Both the position numbers and the translations under genes were made by a program. A DNA stretch of 64,000 nt from Nemopilema nomurai (taxonomy: Eukaryota; Cnidaria; Scyphozoa; Rhizostomeae; Rhizostomatidae). The notes beneath the pieces are model-generated. The model was not told where the DNA came from, searched no databases, and worked only from the letters and a program-made list of their open reading frames with translations. Shown piece by piece: positions 24,806 through 37,300 of this stretch (within the stretch, counting starts at the first letter, position 1; every line of letters starts with the position of its first letter). The stretch covers positions 2,036,873-2,100,872 of the forward strand of contig ML133395.1 of NCBI GenBank assembly GCA_003864495.1, read 5' to 3'.

Positions 24806-26005
24806 TACTGTGTCGAATCTAATCTGCTTCATTCTTTTGCGGGTGCTTGTATTTCGTCAGGAGGGGTAAGTCCCTCGCAGCCGTGCTTTGGGGCTTGGTT
24901 TTATCGGGCAGAGAGAGGTTCAAAGCTCTACGAACATAAACCAGAATTGATATTCATATCAAACAAAACTTCTAACGAATTATTTTGCCGAATGATGCTA
25001 GGCTAAACTACAAAATGTTTATTTACAAATACTTGCAACGGGGAAAGAATCCTGGTCGTCTTGCAATCAAATAGAAAGGAAATCTATCTTAAGACTGCCA
25101 GAACATGGCCTAACGCGTTGCCCATAAAAAAATTCGATGACTATTGAGATTGTTCAATTCATGGGGCATTACCGGCTTCAGGTGGTACAACCATCTCCAG
25201 AAATCGCTGGGACATTCTCATTCAGATCACTATTCCTGCTCCATCAACTTACCCCCTGGAAACTCCCTTTCCTCGAAATGAGCTAACGAGGCCCATGCTC
25301 CCAATTTCTAAACAAGCGAACACAGGCCGTAGCCTCGTATCGAGATGGAGGAATCAGGAGACAAAAACAGTGACGGATGAAAAAGAGTGATTTGCGAAAT
25401 CTTCAATACAGACACAACAACGTAATGGGAGTTTCATAGTAAAGATTCAAGACTCTCGCGCCCTAATCAAAATGGATAAATAAATTTACAATTATGGCAA
25501 AATTAAATCATAAACTGTGGGGATTTAGAAATTTACTGATTAAGCAAAAGACATCTCGGTAAAAGAAAAATTATCATATTAAAAAATTCACATTGGCGAA
25601 ATGTGGAGATAAAATAGCTAAATGTTGCAACTTGTTGGCGTCTTTGTCATAAAACCCAATGCCAAAATTAGTCTAATGTAACATTCATTTGTTGTCTCTA
25701 TACAACAATTGATTATGAAAAGCGCATCAAATGCAAAAGACTGCACAAACATGAAAGATCACAATGTGCCTAAGACGGTGGCAGAAAAGACATTATATCG
25801 ATCGAATGCATTTGTTAGTTGTGAAATGTGGCAACGGAATCGCCAACGAGACAAGAAACTCTCGCTTGCAAATAATTCAAATAACCTAGAAGTTCAATAG
25901 AATCCACAGCCGAATCACTCTGGCGGTTCGAATAGGTAAAAGCAACATTTCTTTCTACAGGTACAAAACTTGCACGTATTCAGTGAGGGTCAATAGGCCC
26001 CAACA

Positions 26006-29000
26006 TCACTTGACTGACTGTTGCCTTTTAGCCATTTCAAGCAGCGCGTCAAATTCATTGTCAGATGAAGGCGAGGCTGGCCTCGTGCACGTCAGGTCGT
26101 TTTCTTCAAGGTAGCTGATGTTAGCATCTGCAAAGAGGCAATGATTGTCAGAAGCATGACAAGAATGAGCGCAGGGTTGTGAAATAATTAACTGAATAAT
26201 AAATAATAACTAGTTTTCCTTCCTTGTGCAACTGCTGCTTCAATTGTGAATAAGGCAAAGAACAAATGGAGAGAAAGTCCAAAAAGAGATGCATGCAGCA
26301 TGAACGGCCTAAGGGTGAAGACTGCAAATGAGATGGATGTTCCGAGGCTCACCGAAATCAACGTAGCTGCCACCAACGAATTTTCGCCGGCCACCAAAAC
26401 ACAAGTCGAGGGTGACATAGTTGGGGTCGTTGTTGCCTTCTGAAAGAAGAACAATCATTGACAAATGAAGCAAATTCTAGTACAATAAAACTTATTCGCA
26501 GCAAATTGAAGCAGTTTATCAAAGTCGTCAAAAACTCGTCCATGGCTTACTGGAGCACACACCACTTATGAGCAGATGCCTTGGTTTGGGACGTTTTTAC
26601 TTTTCAACCCAGTTATCCCAAAATGTAACCCTAATCTCAGACATACCACTATCTACAAAACAAGCGCATAAATTTTACAGGAAACAGGTGGCAAAAAAGG
26701 CTTCCACACTATCTACCACCGAAATCGGGCTTTATATCTGATGTCAGCAAACCCAAGTGTCTATTCTGAAAGTCAGTAAAATCTCGATGTGTCTATTCGC
26801 GAACTTTAGTTACCTTCAACAGCTCGAACTGCATCTCTGGAATCTTCAAAGACGATGAAAGCGTAGTTGTCCCTTGAAAGAAAGTCGGACCATAAACTGA
26901 TAACCATTTTAAGCATTAGACACTCAATTACATTATTAAACTGGTGCAACCAAAGAGCTACGTTTTCACATTTGAAATGTTAATCAGAGAATTCTTAAAC
27001 GAAGCATTAGAAACATTATCGGTCTTTGGGATCTAGAAAAACAGGTTGGCCCAACCCATGACACAATGGCCTAGGAAAAAAAAAATGTCAACCAGCCTGG
27101 GTTATGGGGATTATACTTCGCGCTTTTGTTTCTGTGAGTTTTCCCTTCCACAAACACCCCGCCCCCATCGAAGTTATCAAACCCACTTACCCTTCCTCCC
27201 TGAAATGCAAAGTCACTTTTTCGATCGGACCAAAGACTTCGAACCTCCGAATGAGGTCGCTCTTCGTCATATTTTCCTTGATTCCGCCTGCGTAGACATT
27301 CCGTCGCTCGCGCTGGAATAAACCAAAACAATTCAATCTGCTTAAATAGGAAAGCCATCGAAAACTTTAAAGACTCATTGCTAACAATCCTAGTTTGCGC
27401 TGTGCAGATGTCCCACAGTGCATTTTCGGACAGTCTAAAACGATTTACGGCGCACAAAGAATCATTGATAGCGAGGAGGCTTTAAATGCAGGACGTACTC
27501 AACTTGGTGCAAGACAATAATCTTCAAATAATCAGCCAATCTATCGGTTTTCAAAAGAGCTGGCTGCCACAAAACTCAGTCGTTCTCCGCAGGCCAAGGG
27601 TTCTTTTGTAACCAACTACTGTATCGAGCCTAATTCACTTAATTCGAATCTAGATTCACAACTCTAGATTATAGTTCTAAATCAATACTGGCTATGTATG
27701 TTACGTTTGTGAAATAGCTGTTAACTTCTACTGACATTCAAAGCCAACAGCTTCTTGTGCAATACTATGGGAAGGTCTACAGATGGTTCTTGGAGCACTG
27801 ACGTCATCTAGATGCGATCCTGACATTTGTTCGCAGCCGATTATCTCACTGGCCAAAGTGCTGACCCAACCACAATACGCAATAGCTACCGAGGCAGATG
27901 CTCTTTTTGGACAAAGGGATATTTGCAAGATACCGCAGAAACGTGCAGCTTTCCTGCTTAAACATCTCACAGGAGCGAACCGTCCTTTCAACAAGAATTT
28001 CGCCGAACTTCAAACATTCAACAGAACCGACTCGAACGACACATAATACTGTTAATGGCCAAAAGTACCCAAAAGTACCTGGGTTCAAATGTTCATCGAC
28101 TTACCCCGCTTGATCGACGTTCATGAACCAAAAATCCGATTTTTCTTTCTTGCTCTATATCGTAAGGAACAGGAGCTGCAAGGGAGGCCAGCCTCTCATG
28201 CACATCTTCAGCAACTTCTTCGTCATGGCGATCGGGCCTACGATGACGCTTATTACAGGAGCTACCTCTTTCGTCGCGATCGCGAAGAGATGTACTTCGG
28301 ATATAGTCCTTGTGTAGCCTTCTCGGCATATTATAGTCGTGTTCATTATGCACCCTTCTAGGGCTGTGGCCCCTTCCATTCTCCCGTTTCGAATACCTAT
28401 AATAGTCATATTCGTCATCGCTACAACTGCTATATTTCCTCCGCTTTCTCCTATCCTCCTTTCGCATTGGCGTTCGTCTTTCCGATTTATGTTTTTCATA
28501 CCTATCTTTCCTGTCGTACTCTTCGTCAGAACTTGAGCTACATCTACGAGACCTCGAACTACCACGTGATCTATTCACGTGTCCACTTAAAGGAGACCGA
28601 GATCGTGATCTAAATTTAGAATCCTTCGGAATCTTGGGAATTCTATAACATTGTCCAATAACTGATTTCATCTTTCTCTGGGGGCTGTTTTCCTTCCCCT
28701 CATCTGTTTCATCCTTTACGTCTTCTTGCAAATCCTTGACCCTTACTTCAACATCTGTATTTTCAACAACAACAACGCTGTCTTTGTTGACAACAAAACA
28801 TTCCTGGTCCTTAGCGCCTTCGCAGACTACAGCGTCTAAGCACTCTGTCGTTTCCTTGAAATCGTCATCCACCTTAATATCCAGAACATCCTCATCTGTG
28901 GATGTTGTCGTTATGGTGATGTGACTATCAACAACAAGGTCACATCCGAAGATTTCTACTTCCATCTCTTGCAAGATTGTTGGCTTTTCAACAGGACTCT

Positions 29001-32000
29001 GGGGTGGTGTTTCTGTTTGTGCTGATGAAAAAAAAAAAAAAAATCATTTCCAATGTGCAATTACCAGGGAGCACTTTGAATGGGGCTTGCATATTAAGCA
29101 TAACAAACCAGATAACTGAAATACCCTGTGACAGTCCAATGAACTTGTTATCAATTATATCAGTTTGGAGCTTTCAGAACGTGTTAGTGAAAAGAAGGAC
29201 TAGATTTTGAAATTTAACTTGGCATTTAGTTGCAGGCATGCTTACCTGCGAGTTTCTTTACAGGGTCTTTCATCTTCAGATCTCTATTTATACTTGGCTT
29301 GATTTCTTCCCTAAAAATAAATGGCAAAACAATTCAATTAAGGAAAAACTTAGGTGAAAACCAGACAAGATCTAGAGGAGTTATAACCATTTGACAAGAA
29401 ACTACAGGATTGCATATTTTTATTATAAAATATCTCTACATAAAACATGCATATTCACTTCTAACCTCCTCCAATTTTCCAGGTTTGAGGACAACTATCC
29501 TATATATGGATATATGTTTATATATAGTTCTATGCGTACGCTTAGTAGAACTATTGCACTAAGTACTACTTAAAAGAATTTTAGCACTTTGTCTTGGGTT
29601 CCTAGAAAGGAAAATATATCTGAATCTCTGCTATGCTTTTTAACTGTTTGCACAGAATCAAAATTCATATACCATAAAAATGATATCATCTTACCCAGGT
29701 GAGTGGATTGGTGTTGGAAAGGATACTAATGCTGGGCTCATTGCAGGACTGATGGCTGAAAAATTGAGTAATTAAAAGTCTGTTATCAAAATCACATCCT
29801 GTCCTACACTACCAAAGTGTTCAATTTTATAAATTTTGATCTTACACTGTAAGCTTAGTATCAATGATGACATACAGCATTTCATACTTATTCAGCTCAG
29901 TGTCTTACCACAAAATGTATCCAAGCAATGTTTTCATCCATTCTTATTTATATACATAATAATACACATTCAATTTGCAATGTTGTAAATACCCTTTTAA
30001 CAGCACATATCAGAAAATAGATTCAAAAGGGCATAATGGCACATGAACAAAGCGTTCTAGGGCAGTAAGGCAACTGTAACAACTTACTATGTTGAAAAGA
30101 AATTAGAAATAAGAATCTAAATACAAAAGCTATGGAGACAGCTTGATGTGAAAAGTTTATAGCAACAGACTTTACTGTTGAAAACATATTGCTGTTGAAG
30201 ATCTCCTTAAAACTGGGAAAAAACTTTTTGATGGAGAAGAAAAGTTTGTCTAGGTTGTGGTTCATTTATTCAGCCTTCTATTGGCATTTAACCATTCAAA
30301 CTCTACCAGAAATTATATGCATAACATGACATTTGTCATTTGTAAATCTAATTTGCATTCATACCTTTTTCATACTCCAGAAACTGCTCCAATAAACTAC
30401 CAATGTCATTTGCTTCAATGCCTACAGAATAGTAGAAAAATCCATATAAACTCAACTTTCTAGACATATACATAAAAGGATGCACCAACAAAATATTAAA
30501 CGAATAACATTGAAAATAAAAACTAGGATTTTGTGAATACAAATGAACACAGGAAATAAGCATACAAAGGTACAGCTGGATGAGAATCAAACTTAATAAT
30601 TTAGCATTTATATATATATACTTAATAAAAAAGACAATCCAATTCTGGTCCCTAAACTACAAGTTATGGTGCTGGGTATTGATTGCTTGTTATATTTTTC
30701 ATCAATGGTAAAACAATGAATATCAATAGTTTAACACCAAGGGTAAAACAGAAAACCAAAATAATCATTTTACTATTACCATCTGATATACACTCTGCCA
30801 TTGTTGCGTCCACATGGGATGTAGCACACAATGTAACCTAAATGCAATGAAGATGGGATAAAACTAGGGAAGGGTGGATGATTGAATTTCCTTGGGCAAC
30901 AAGTTGGATAATTTGCAAAAGTTAACTAACTTAAAATAAACTAGAGTTGATTTCTATCCCTTGATGTATGTTACCCTCGATGAAGGTATCGTAAAAATAT
31001 TTCAAAATATAGTATTTAAAGATGCAGTCACTTTGGGTTTCAAGACCAAAATAGAAAATTAAACATTTGATTAGAAACATAAATACTCTCTGGTGTGCTA
31101 TTTAGGAAATTAAAAGCATTGATTGACGGGGAGCAGTGATTTTAAAAATCATGGTATACACGGTGATTCATCTCAATAACTTCCTGAATAGGACTCCTTG
31201 ATAGGTTAGATATGCTTTTCTCGCAAGGTTTCAAAACTGAACGAGCATACTTTTCTCTATACGTACAGGTTTCAACAAACCAAGCATCGAGATCCTGTAT
31301 GTAACAAACATGGCAGACTCACGCAGAGAGGTTGCCCATTTCCGCCAACAAATCAAACTTTGCAAGTCAGTAAAGAGATTTCATAACAATTTCTTTTTCA
31401 AATTGCCTCAATGGATTACGAATGAAGTTTTACTTTGTAAAGCTCACGGGCCACGAGGAAACAGGTTTTGCATGGAACGCCTACCCGACCACGCAATCGC
31501 CAAACCTTTGGGAGAGATCGGGTGCGCCATTTTGCTTTACGCGTGGAAAACTACAACTAATAGAAGTTTCATCATCTCAAATCACTTCCACGCGAAGCTA
31601 ATATTCCTGGTAGGTAAATGCTGGGTTTTAATGATCTATCAGAACTGGGAGCGAAATATGAATGAATACAGGTACGATATTGTTAGGCCCAAAGCTTGTA
31701 CTTCGACCCTCGTCAGCATTGCTAAGAAACAATCATCTCTCGTGAAACGAAACGCTTGGACAACAAGCAATCGTAAACGCATGTGCACCTTAGAACTAAA
31801 AGAGATAAATACCTCTTCACTAAACTTCACCATGCTGTCTATCGGCGAGCCTGAGAATCCTGAATCATCATCTCCCTCAAGAACACGTGTAACCGACTCT
31901 GAACACAAAACTCGACTTAGCGTATCATCTTCATTGACTTTTCGAAGTGATTTCAGTATGTCCTCTGAATCAGCACAGTCAAAAGAATTGCTTCCAGCAT

Positions 32001-32022
32001 TTGTTTCTATTTTGCTCATCAT
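26006..32022 (-). CDS. PPARGC1: PGC-1/spargel-family transcriptional coactivator, complete
   Basis: Ten coding exons: 32022-31813, 30837-30780, 30421-30365, 29755-29695, 29310-29246, 29021-28105, 27312-27191, 26872-26814, 26439-26353, 26127-26006. Total 1758 nt, 585 residues, all phases consistent. N-terminus: acidic, with SLLEQFLEY at about 98-106 in the position of the PGC-1 activation helix. Middle: EHDY at 377-380, which fits the (D/E)HxY motif that binds HCF-1, within an Arg/Ser-rich region (about 287-411). C-terminus: an RRM beginning ERRNVYAGGI, with RRFEVFGPIEK and NYAFIVFED, then CFGGRRKF and a last block EFDALLEMA that parallels the end of vertebrate PGC-1. PGC-1 proteins coactivate nuclear receptors and NRF-type factors and drive mitochondrial gene expression. 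The single large exon 6 carries 305 codons. An LXXLL nuclear-receptor box is not obvious, as in insect spargel. Confidence 0.9.
26814..27312 (-). CDS. PPARGC1: PGC-1 RRM exons
   Basis: Two exons (27312-27191 and 26872-26814) encode an RNA-recognition motif directly preceded by the ERR that introduces the RRM in vertebrate PGC-1. RNP1-like sequence NYAFIVFE and RNP2-like NVYAGGI are both present. The RRM links coactivation to RNA processing in this family. Confidence 0.88.
28105..29021 (-). CDS. PPARGC1: PGC-1 large exon: acidic region, HCF-binding motif, RS region
   Basis: A 917-nt exon from acceptor TTCATCAG to donor GTAAGTCG. It begins TPPQSPVEKPT after the junction, continues with a Val/Asp/Glu-rich acidic stretch, then SRSRSPLSG and long Arg/Ser/Asp-Glu mixed sequence with EHDY (bases 28333-28344). 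The acceptor is preceded by a run of 15 A on the plus strand (poly-U in the pre-mRNA), giving an unusually pure polypyrimidine tract. Confidence 0.88.
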
Positions 32023-32032
32023 ATTCCGTTAA
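31310..32032 (+). other. 240-codon plus-strand frame antisense to PGC-1 exon 1
   Basis: An open frame from ATG at 31310 runs 240 codons and overlaps all of PGC-1 exon 1 in antisense. The left 500 bases lie in PGC-1 intron 1, where such an open stretch is longer than its surroundings. The peptide is basic and shows no recognised domain. The overlap with a confident exon makes the right part a likely shadow. Confidence 0.2.
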
Positions 32033-34358
32033 AACAGTACAAATTACAACATTTTCTAGAAACACAAATCCTAAACTTCTGAGCATGTGCTTGACCTTGT
32101 GAATGCAATACGAAGCCGAGTCACACCACGCTCCTCCTGTGCAGCGCATCATGATTCCTTCTCAGCGAACTACCCCCGGCCAAGCTTTCATTCATCGATA
32201 ACATCTCGTATAGAGTGAACGGGGCCTTAATTATTTCCCAAATATTTGCCCAACCAGTCTTTCGAGTTTGCCTGCCATATGAAAGAAGGTCTTGAATGTC
32301 TCTTCTCGCCAGGGAAAAAACCCTGATAAGATATTTCCAGCAATTTTTGCACGCTTTTGATTTATCACATTGTTTCGTCATAAATGTCCAATACGTATTT
32401 CATCCTAATTTTTCAATTAGTTAGCGAATTATGAATTATCACTTTTTATTTGACTTCCCCATTGCAAAGAATCTATTATTTACACAAAGATGATGTCTCA
32501 TATTGCAGCAGTTAGAACACTTGATTCAGATCACTGGATTTTACAAAAGCATCAAAAGTATAAAACACCATTGCTGATGTGACTTTCAAAAACATTACTT
32601 GAAAAATCGCTGAATCGATGGGAAGGGTAGGAGTTGGAGCAAACGTTTGTAGACACGCAACGGCTATATTTTCTCCAACTAAATTGAAGCTAGAAGCTCG
32701 TGCCACAACCGAAAGAAATATCCGTTTTGTTGAGATAAAAAGCATTCGTTCATTTGATGGAAAGCTACCTGCAGGACCTCAAAAAAATTACGATATAAAG
32801 AACTATGAAATTGCTGTTTCAGTTCATTATAAATATTCATATGGTGGGGAGTCGCGAAGATAAGGGGGGGGGGGGGGCGAAAGCGGCGATTAACAGCCCT
32901 AATAAATGGTACCATAATGAAGACTTTCTAATACGAATTGGTTAAACTGGTTTAGTTAATAATTCAATACGTCTTATCGGCAGTATCAGAAAGCGCGGGC
33001 ACGACCCTTGAAGCATTGAGTCTTGTGTCTGTCTTCATGAATCATACATGCCATCTACAAGCACTTTCAATTAAGCAGACCAACTCCCAACCGCAGCTAT
33101 TAGTAAACAAGGGACACAGCAGATAACAAATTGCCGCTTATGCCCTCAAAGCTTCAAGGCTAAACCGTTAATTAATTTCATCCTTATCCTACGCTTGAAG
33201 GTCGAATCTCGAAGTCACCCACAACCACTGTCTATGGAAGGCTTCAGAAATCGTTCAAGATCCTCTTCGCGGACAAATTTCGCGGTAATGTGAGAGTATT
33301 TACGGGATGAGCCAATAAGCATCCCAGGCGATTTCACTTCTAAATCCCAACGAATGGATCTCCATAAGGGAAGGAAAGCTGAGAGGAAATTTTCATTATG
33401 GTAGCATCAGTAACTTCTTCACTATATCGAGGCTAGCTAAAATTACGTCATAACAAGAGGGAGATGTCTTCTCATTGGCTATTGAAACATGCAGCTACTC
33501 AATACGCAACTACTGCAAAGGAGTGAGCAGCTCAGACTGGGCCTAAGAGAGTCTCTTGCAGCCATTGCGGCATTATTGTCTTTTATATTTCTACCTAGAA
33601 GTGCTTGTATTAATGCACCAGCAGCGCTCCTCCGCACCAAAAGACTACGGCGCAGCAACGCGTTTGTATCTCTAAACAACCGAACCTACTTGTGAATCGT
33701 ATGTGCCTTCTGGCAAGTCGGAGAAACACGCCAACAGTGGCAAGTTATCAATCGAGAAAGAAACAGGGAAATGCTTCACCCGCAGCAGTTAGATGTGAAT
33801 GAAACTGATAAAACTCGGTCTAAGTTAATTAAACAGCCATGTACGAGATATTAAAATAGCAGCTGTCTCTAACTACAAATAAAATGGGGTTTGCTTTGCA
33901 GGCTAATCTCTCTCATTGTGGGTCGAACTTGACCTCACGAACAATAAGCTGCTGGATTTATATCGGTGGCCTGTGTCCTAATGTTCAATATAGTGGCTTA
34001 ACAAGCAGATCTGCATCTATTGGCATCCATGCAGCATCAGTGTAGCGTCACACAGACACAATTCAAATTACACTTACTGCATGTCGATGCAATAATTCTA
34101 AAAACCGAACTAGGAACGCTTATGGGTTCATTTGGTACATTTCATTGATAATTCCCTTATTGACAGCAAGCTAGATGAATGCATTACTGGACCATACGGA
34201 CCACGTGTAAAAAGCATGTGGGCCTGATTCTCTTCATGCCATAAACATTCTACCACGTCTGCAGTCCAGCTTCTCCGTTGCCATTCATGTTGGGAGTTCT
34301 TGGTATCCTACACTATCTGCCGGCTACATAAGAACAGTCTCGAGCCCCTATGCCGTCA
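32023..34358. other. Intergenic region between PGC-1 start and TCERG1 end
   Basis: Should hold the PGC-1 promoter and 5' UTR and the TCERG1 3' UTR. I see a poly-G tract at 32863-32878, a segment at about 33235-33300 resembling 7235-7300, and short frames near 33480-33690 on both strands without family resemblance. Confidence 0.6.
33235..33300 (-). repeat. Segment related to the exon-like frame at 7184-7328
   Basis: On the plus strand TTCAAGATCCTCTTCGCGGA and the following CAAATTTCGCGGTAATG align with TTCAAGAATCTCTTTGCGAC and CAAATTTACTGATGATG near 7237-7275. The similarity is limited to several tens of bases and the reading frame here is broken by stops. Confidence 0.35.
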
Positions 34359-37300
34359 TCATAACTTCCTCTTGGCGTACCAGTCGTCCTTGCTGTCATA
34401 GCTGGAGTCAGGGAACTTTCCCCTGGATGCGACTGGCCAGTCTTTCTTGTACCTTTCTGACGGGTCTGTGGCGGTGGGAGGCGGCGGTGTGCCCTTGTGG
34501 TGCAAATCTTCGATGTGGTGTCGCATTATTCGCTCCCTGTCTTCGGGGACAGGATCCAGTATCAAATACCTCTGATCCTTCTAAAAAGCAAAACAAATCA
34601 GCTTGGACACCAGTTTCACATCGTTCCCCACTTACCAATACTCAACATAAACACAATTAGATTACCGGTTACAGCTAGGCAATAAGCCAAGCCTTTAATG
34701 GCTCAAAAACTTTACCCGATTAAAGTTCTGAGTTACTGTGAAACCCCCTTCCCAAGCTCTTGGTAATCAGGAGCAAAATCTGTTTGCTATAACTGTCAAG
34801 ATTAAACAGTGAATAATAATCTTCCAATTGCCTTTGCAACTTTGAAAGCAAGCCCCGGGATATTGTGACATGACAAGGAACAATGTTTAGAGAACAGAAC
34901 GTGGAAAACGAAGATAAGAGCCTGTGATTGACTGACAATAAATGCTTTGTAAAGAATCTATGCAGACGGGTGTTGTGTACATTACCAAATGAAACTAGAC
35001 ACTAAATCCTGGCTCTGACAACCAGAAACGTCTTGTGACATGCATGACAAGACACGTTTGAAAATAATACTCTGACTCATAGAAGGGGTCGTGGTGATGA
35101 TGAACTAGGCGAACAAACCAGGGACCAACAAACTAGCAGCCCCTGACAACACAACTAGAATTTCGTTTGGATTTATTTATCTCACCTTCAGAACTTCGAC
35201 TATGCTTTTCATGTGGTTCGGGTTTTCTTCAATTTTCTTCTTTGTCCTGCAAAATGAAAATGAGGATGTTTTCCAATAGCTTACATAATTCAACACATTA
35301 ATTACCACAGGTGCGTATAGGGTATCGCCAGCTCCAGTTCACTCAACTTGCTTGTTTCAGTGAATCGTAAACTGTTGAGTTGAAGTTTCTTTCTCGAGAA
35401 ACAAAAAGACTGAAACTTCCCCCTCGTGACTCTGGTGTCACAAAGCCACATTACGTGGAAATATAAAAGGGATTTATCAGAAACTCTATGGTCCTTAGGC
35501 CCTTGCGCTAGGTATGAGCCGACTTACTTGTGGGTGATGAGTTTTGTTTCCATGAGAAGATTTCGAAAACTTTCTTTCGCAGATTTGTACTTTTCTCTCA
35601 TGTAATCGTTGAAGACTTGCTCCCGAGCCTGGAAAAAGACTGACCAGCATCACGTAAAGTCGAAACATGTTGGGGATTCTGAGGAATCGACATAAAGTCA
35701 GCTTGTAAGTGGCCATACGTGAAGGAGGTGGGGTGGCAAAAGTGGGGTAAGGCTGGACTGCAAGGCAAACAAGCCAGATGGCAGAAGGCACCCATTGCTA
35801 GTAATCGGGTATTTATGAAGATATTACAGAAAAATACACTTAATTTGAATTATCGCCAAATACTTGAGTCACTTTCATTCCATCGTACGGCTTTTTCAAC
35901 TCAAGGAGATTACTGCGGTTTGGGGCTAACAGAACATTTAAAATCTACTTTACAGCCCTAATTAAAATCTAAAGAAAAGCCAGCATAAAAACAACAATCT
36001 CTGTAACTCGGGCTTGATCTAAGATTAGAAAGGAGAGTTAGGCCAATGACGTATCCTATCAATATGGACATGCTTACCTCACTGGTTGGAAAAATATCGT
36101 ATCTAGAATCCTGTCTCATTGCTTTCTTGACCTCTTTCCACTGTGCATCTAGCGGTAACTAAACAGAAAAACGAAAGAAAGTGTGAAAAAGAGAAGGCTT
36201 GCTAGACATTTGGAGAGATGTACGCTTAGGATTGATCTCCACGAAGGGTGAAGGCCCTTCACTCATAGCCTGTACAGAGAAGGGCGGTTACTAATGCTGA
36301 ATAAAATAATATAATGAATATAATATAAGAATGCTGCTTCTCTGTGATAGAAGACCTTCCTCCTTAATCATCGTATGAAACCATTCATTTATGATTCTAA
36401 CTGTCCAACCTCTCCATTTTTTTCCAAGTATACAACGTTATACATAAATTAACATCTAAGAAAAGTTCTATCTGCATTTTATTATCAATGCACTAAGGTA
36501 ATTTCACTTCGGGAAGTGAACTAATTTACTAGTGCCAAGAATAAACAGCAAGAAACCTCGTTTTCATCCAGCATCTTTAAAAACTGCTTCTTCCTCTTCC
36601 GGTTAAGCTCGTCAATATGCTCCTTGAAGTACTTCTCTTTCTCCGGCTTTGGAAGCACTTCCAGCGCTTCCCATCTTGGGTCTTTTCTTAGAAATCGACG
36701 CGTTTCCTTCCACGAAATTTCCGGATCACGGACCTTGTAAAGAGCGGCAAAATTAGAGGGGGGAAAAACGATTGGCACCTGTACAGACTTTTTAAACAAA
36801 TGAGAAAAACATTTCGAATAAACTTTTTAACTAAAAACAGTTGAGCAAGTACTACCTTACCTGACATAATACAAACCGATAGCACAAAAGCATAAAATTC
36901 TAGATATTAAGTCTCCTTCTTATCACAAGGAAAACATTTCCTTCAAAACAGTTTCCTTTCTGTACCCTACTAGTACCAATATTTCACACATCTTTGACAA
37001 CCTCCTATAATTGCAAAACGCTGTTTAAATAATCTTCCATGATTTTCTACCTAGTTCAGGATCCCTGGCAGAGCAAATGTATAAGGAAATATTTGAGATC
37101 GGAACAGTGTTTCTCCAACTCACCATGTCTGTAAGCAACGCTAAGAAGTTTTCCACCGCCTTTTCGTGCATGTGGACCCCTCTTTCTTTGCGCCTGTCCT
37201 TCTCGATCTCCTCCTTCTTCGCTCGCACTTCTTCCTCTCTCTGCTTGATACTCGCCTCCACTCGATGCTGCTTCTCATTTCGTTCGTCGTCGTTTCGAAT

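Larger units (their letters stand above)
23601..26005. other. Intergenic region between the TAPP-like and PGC-1 genes
   Basis: Contains the orphan minus-strand frame at 24078-24360 and MITE copy 3 (24419-24805). The remainder is AT-rich with no supported feature. Confidence 0.6.

Noticed and set aside
28155..28565. Second minus-strand frame inside the PGC-1 large exon
   Set aside because: Shadow of the RS-coding exon in another register; the real frame is open throughout and spliced in phase.
33479..33695. Overlapping frames on both strands, Leu/Arg/Ala-rich
   Set aside because: No family resemblance and no splice or expression signals.
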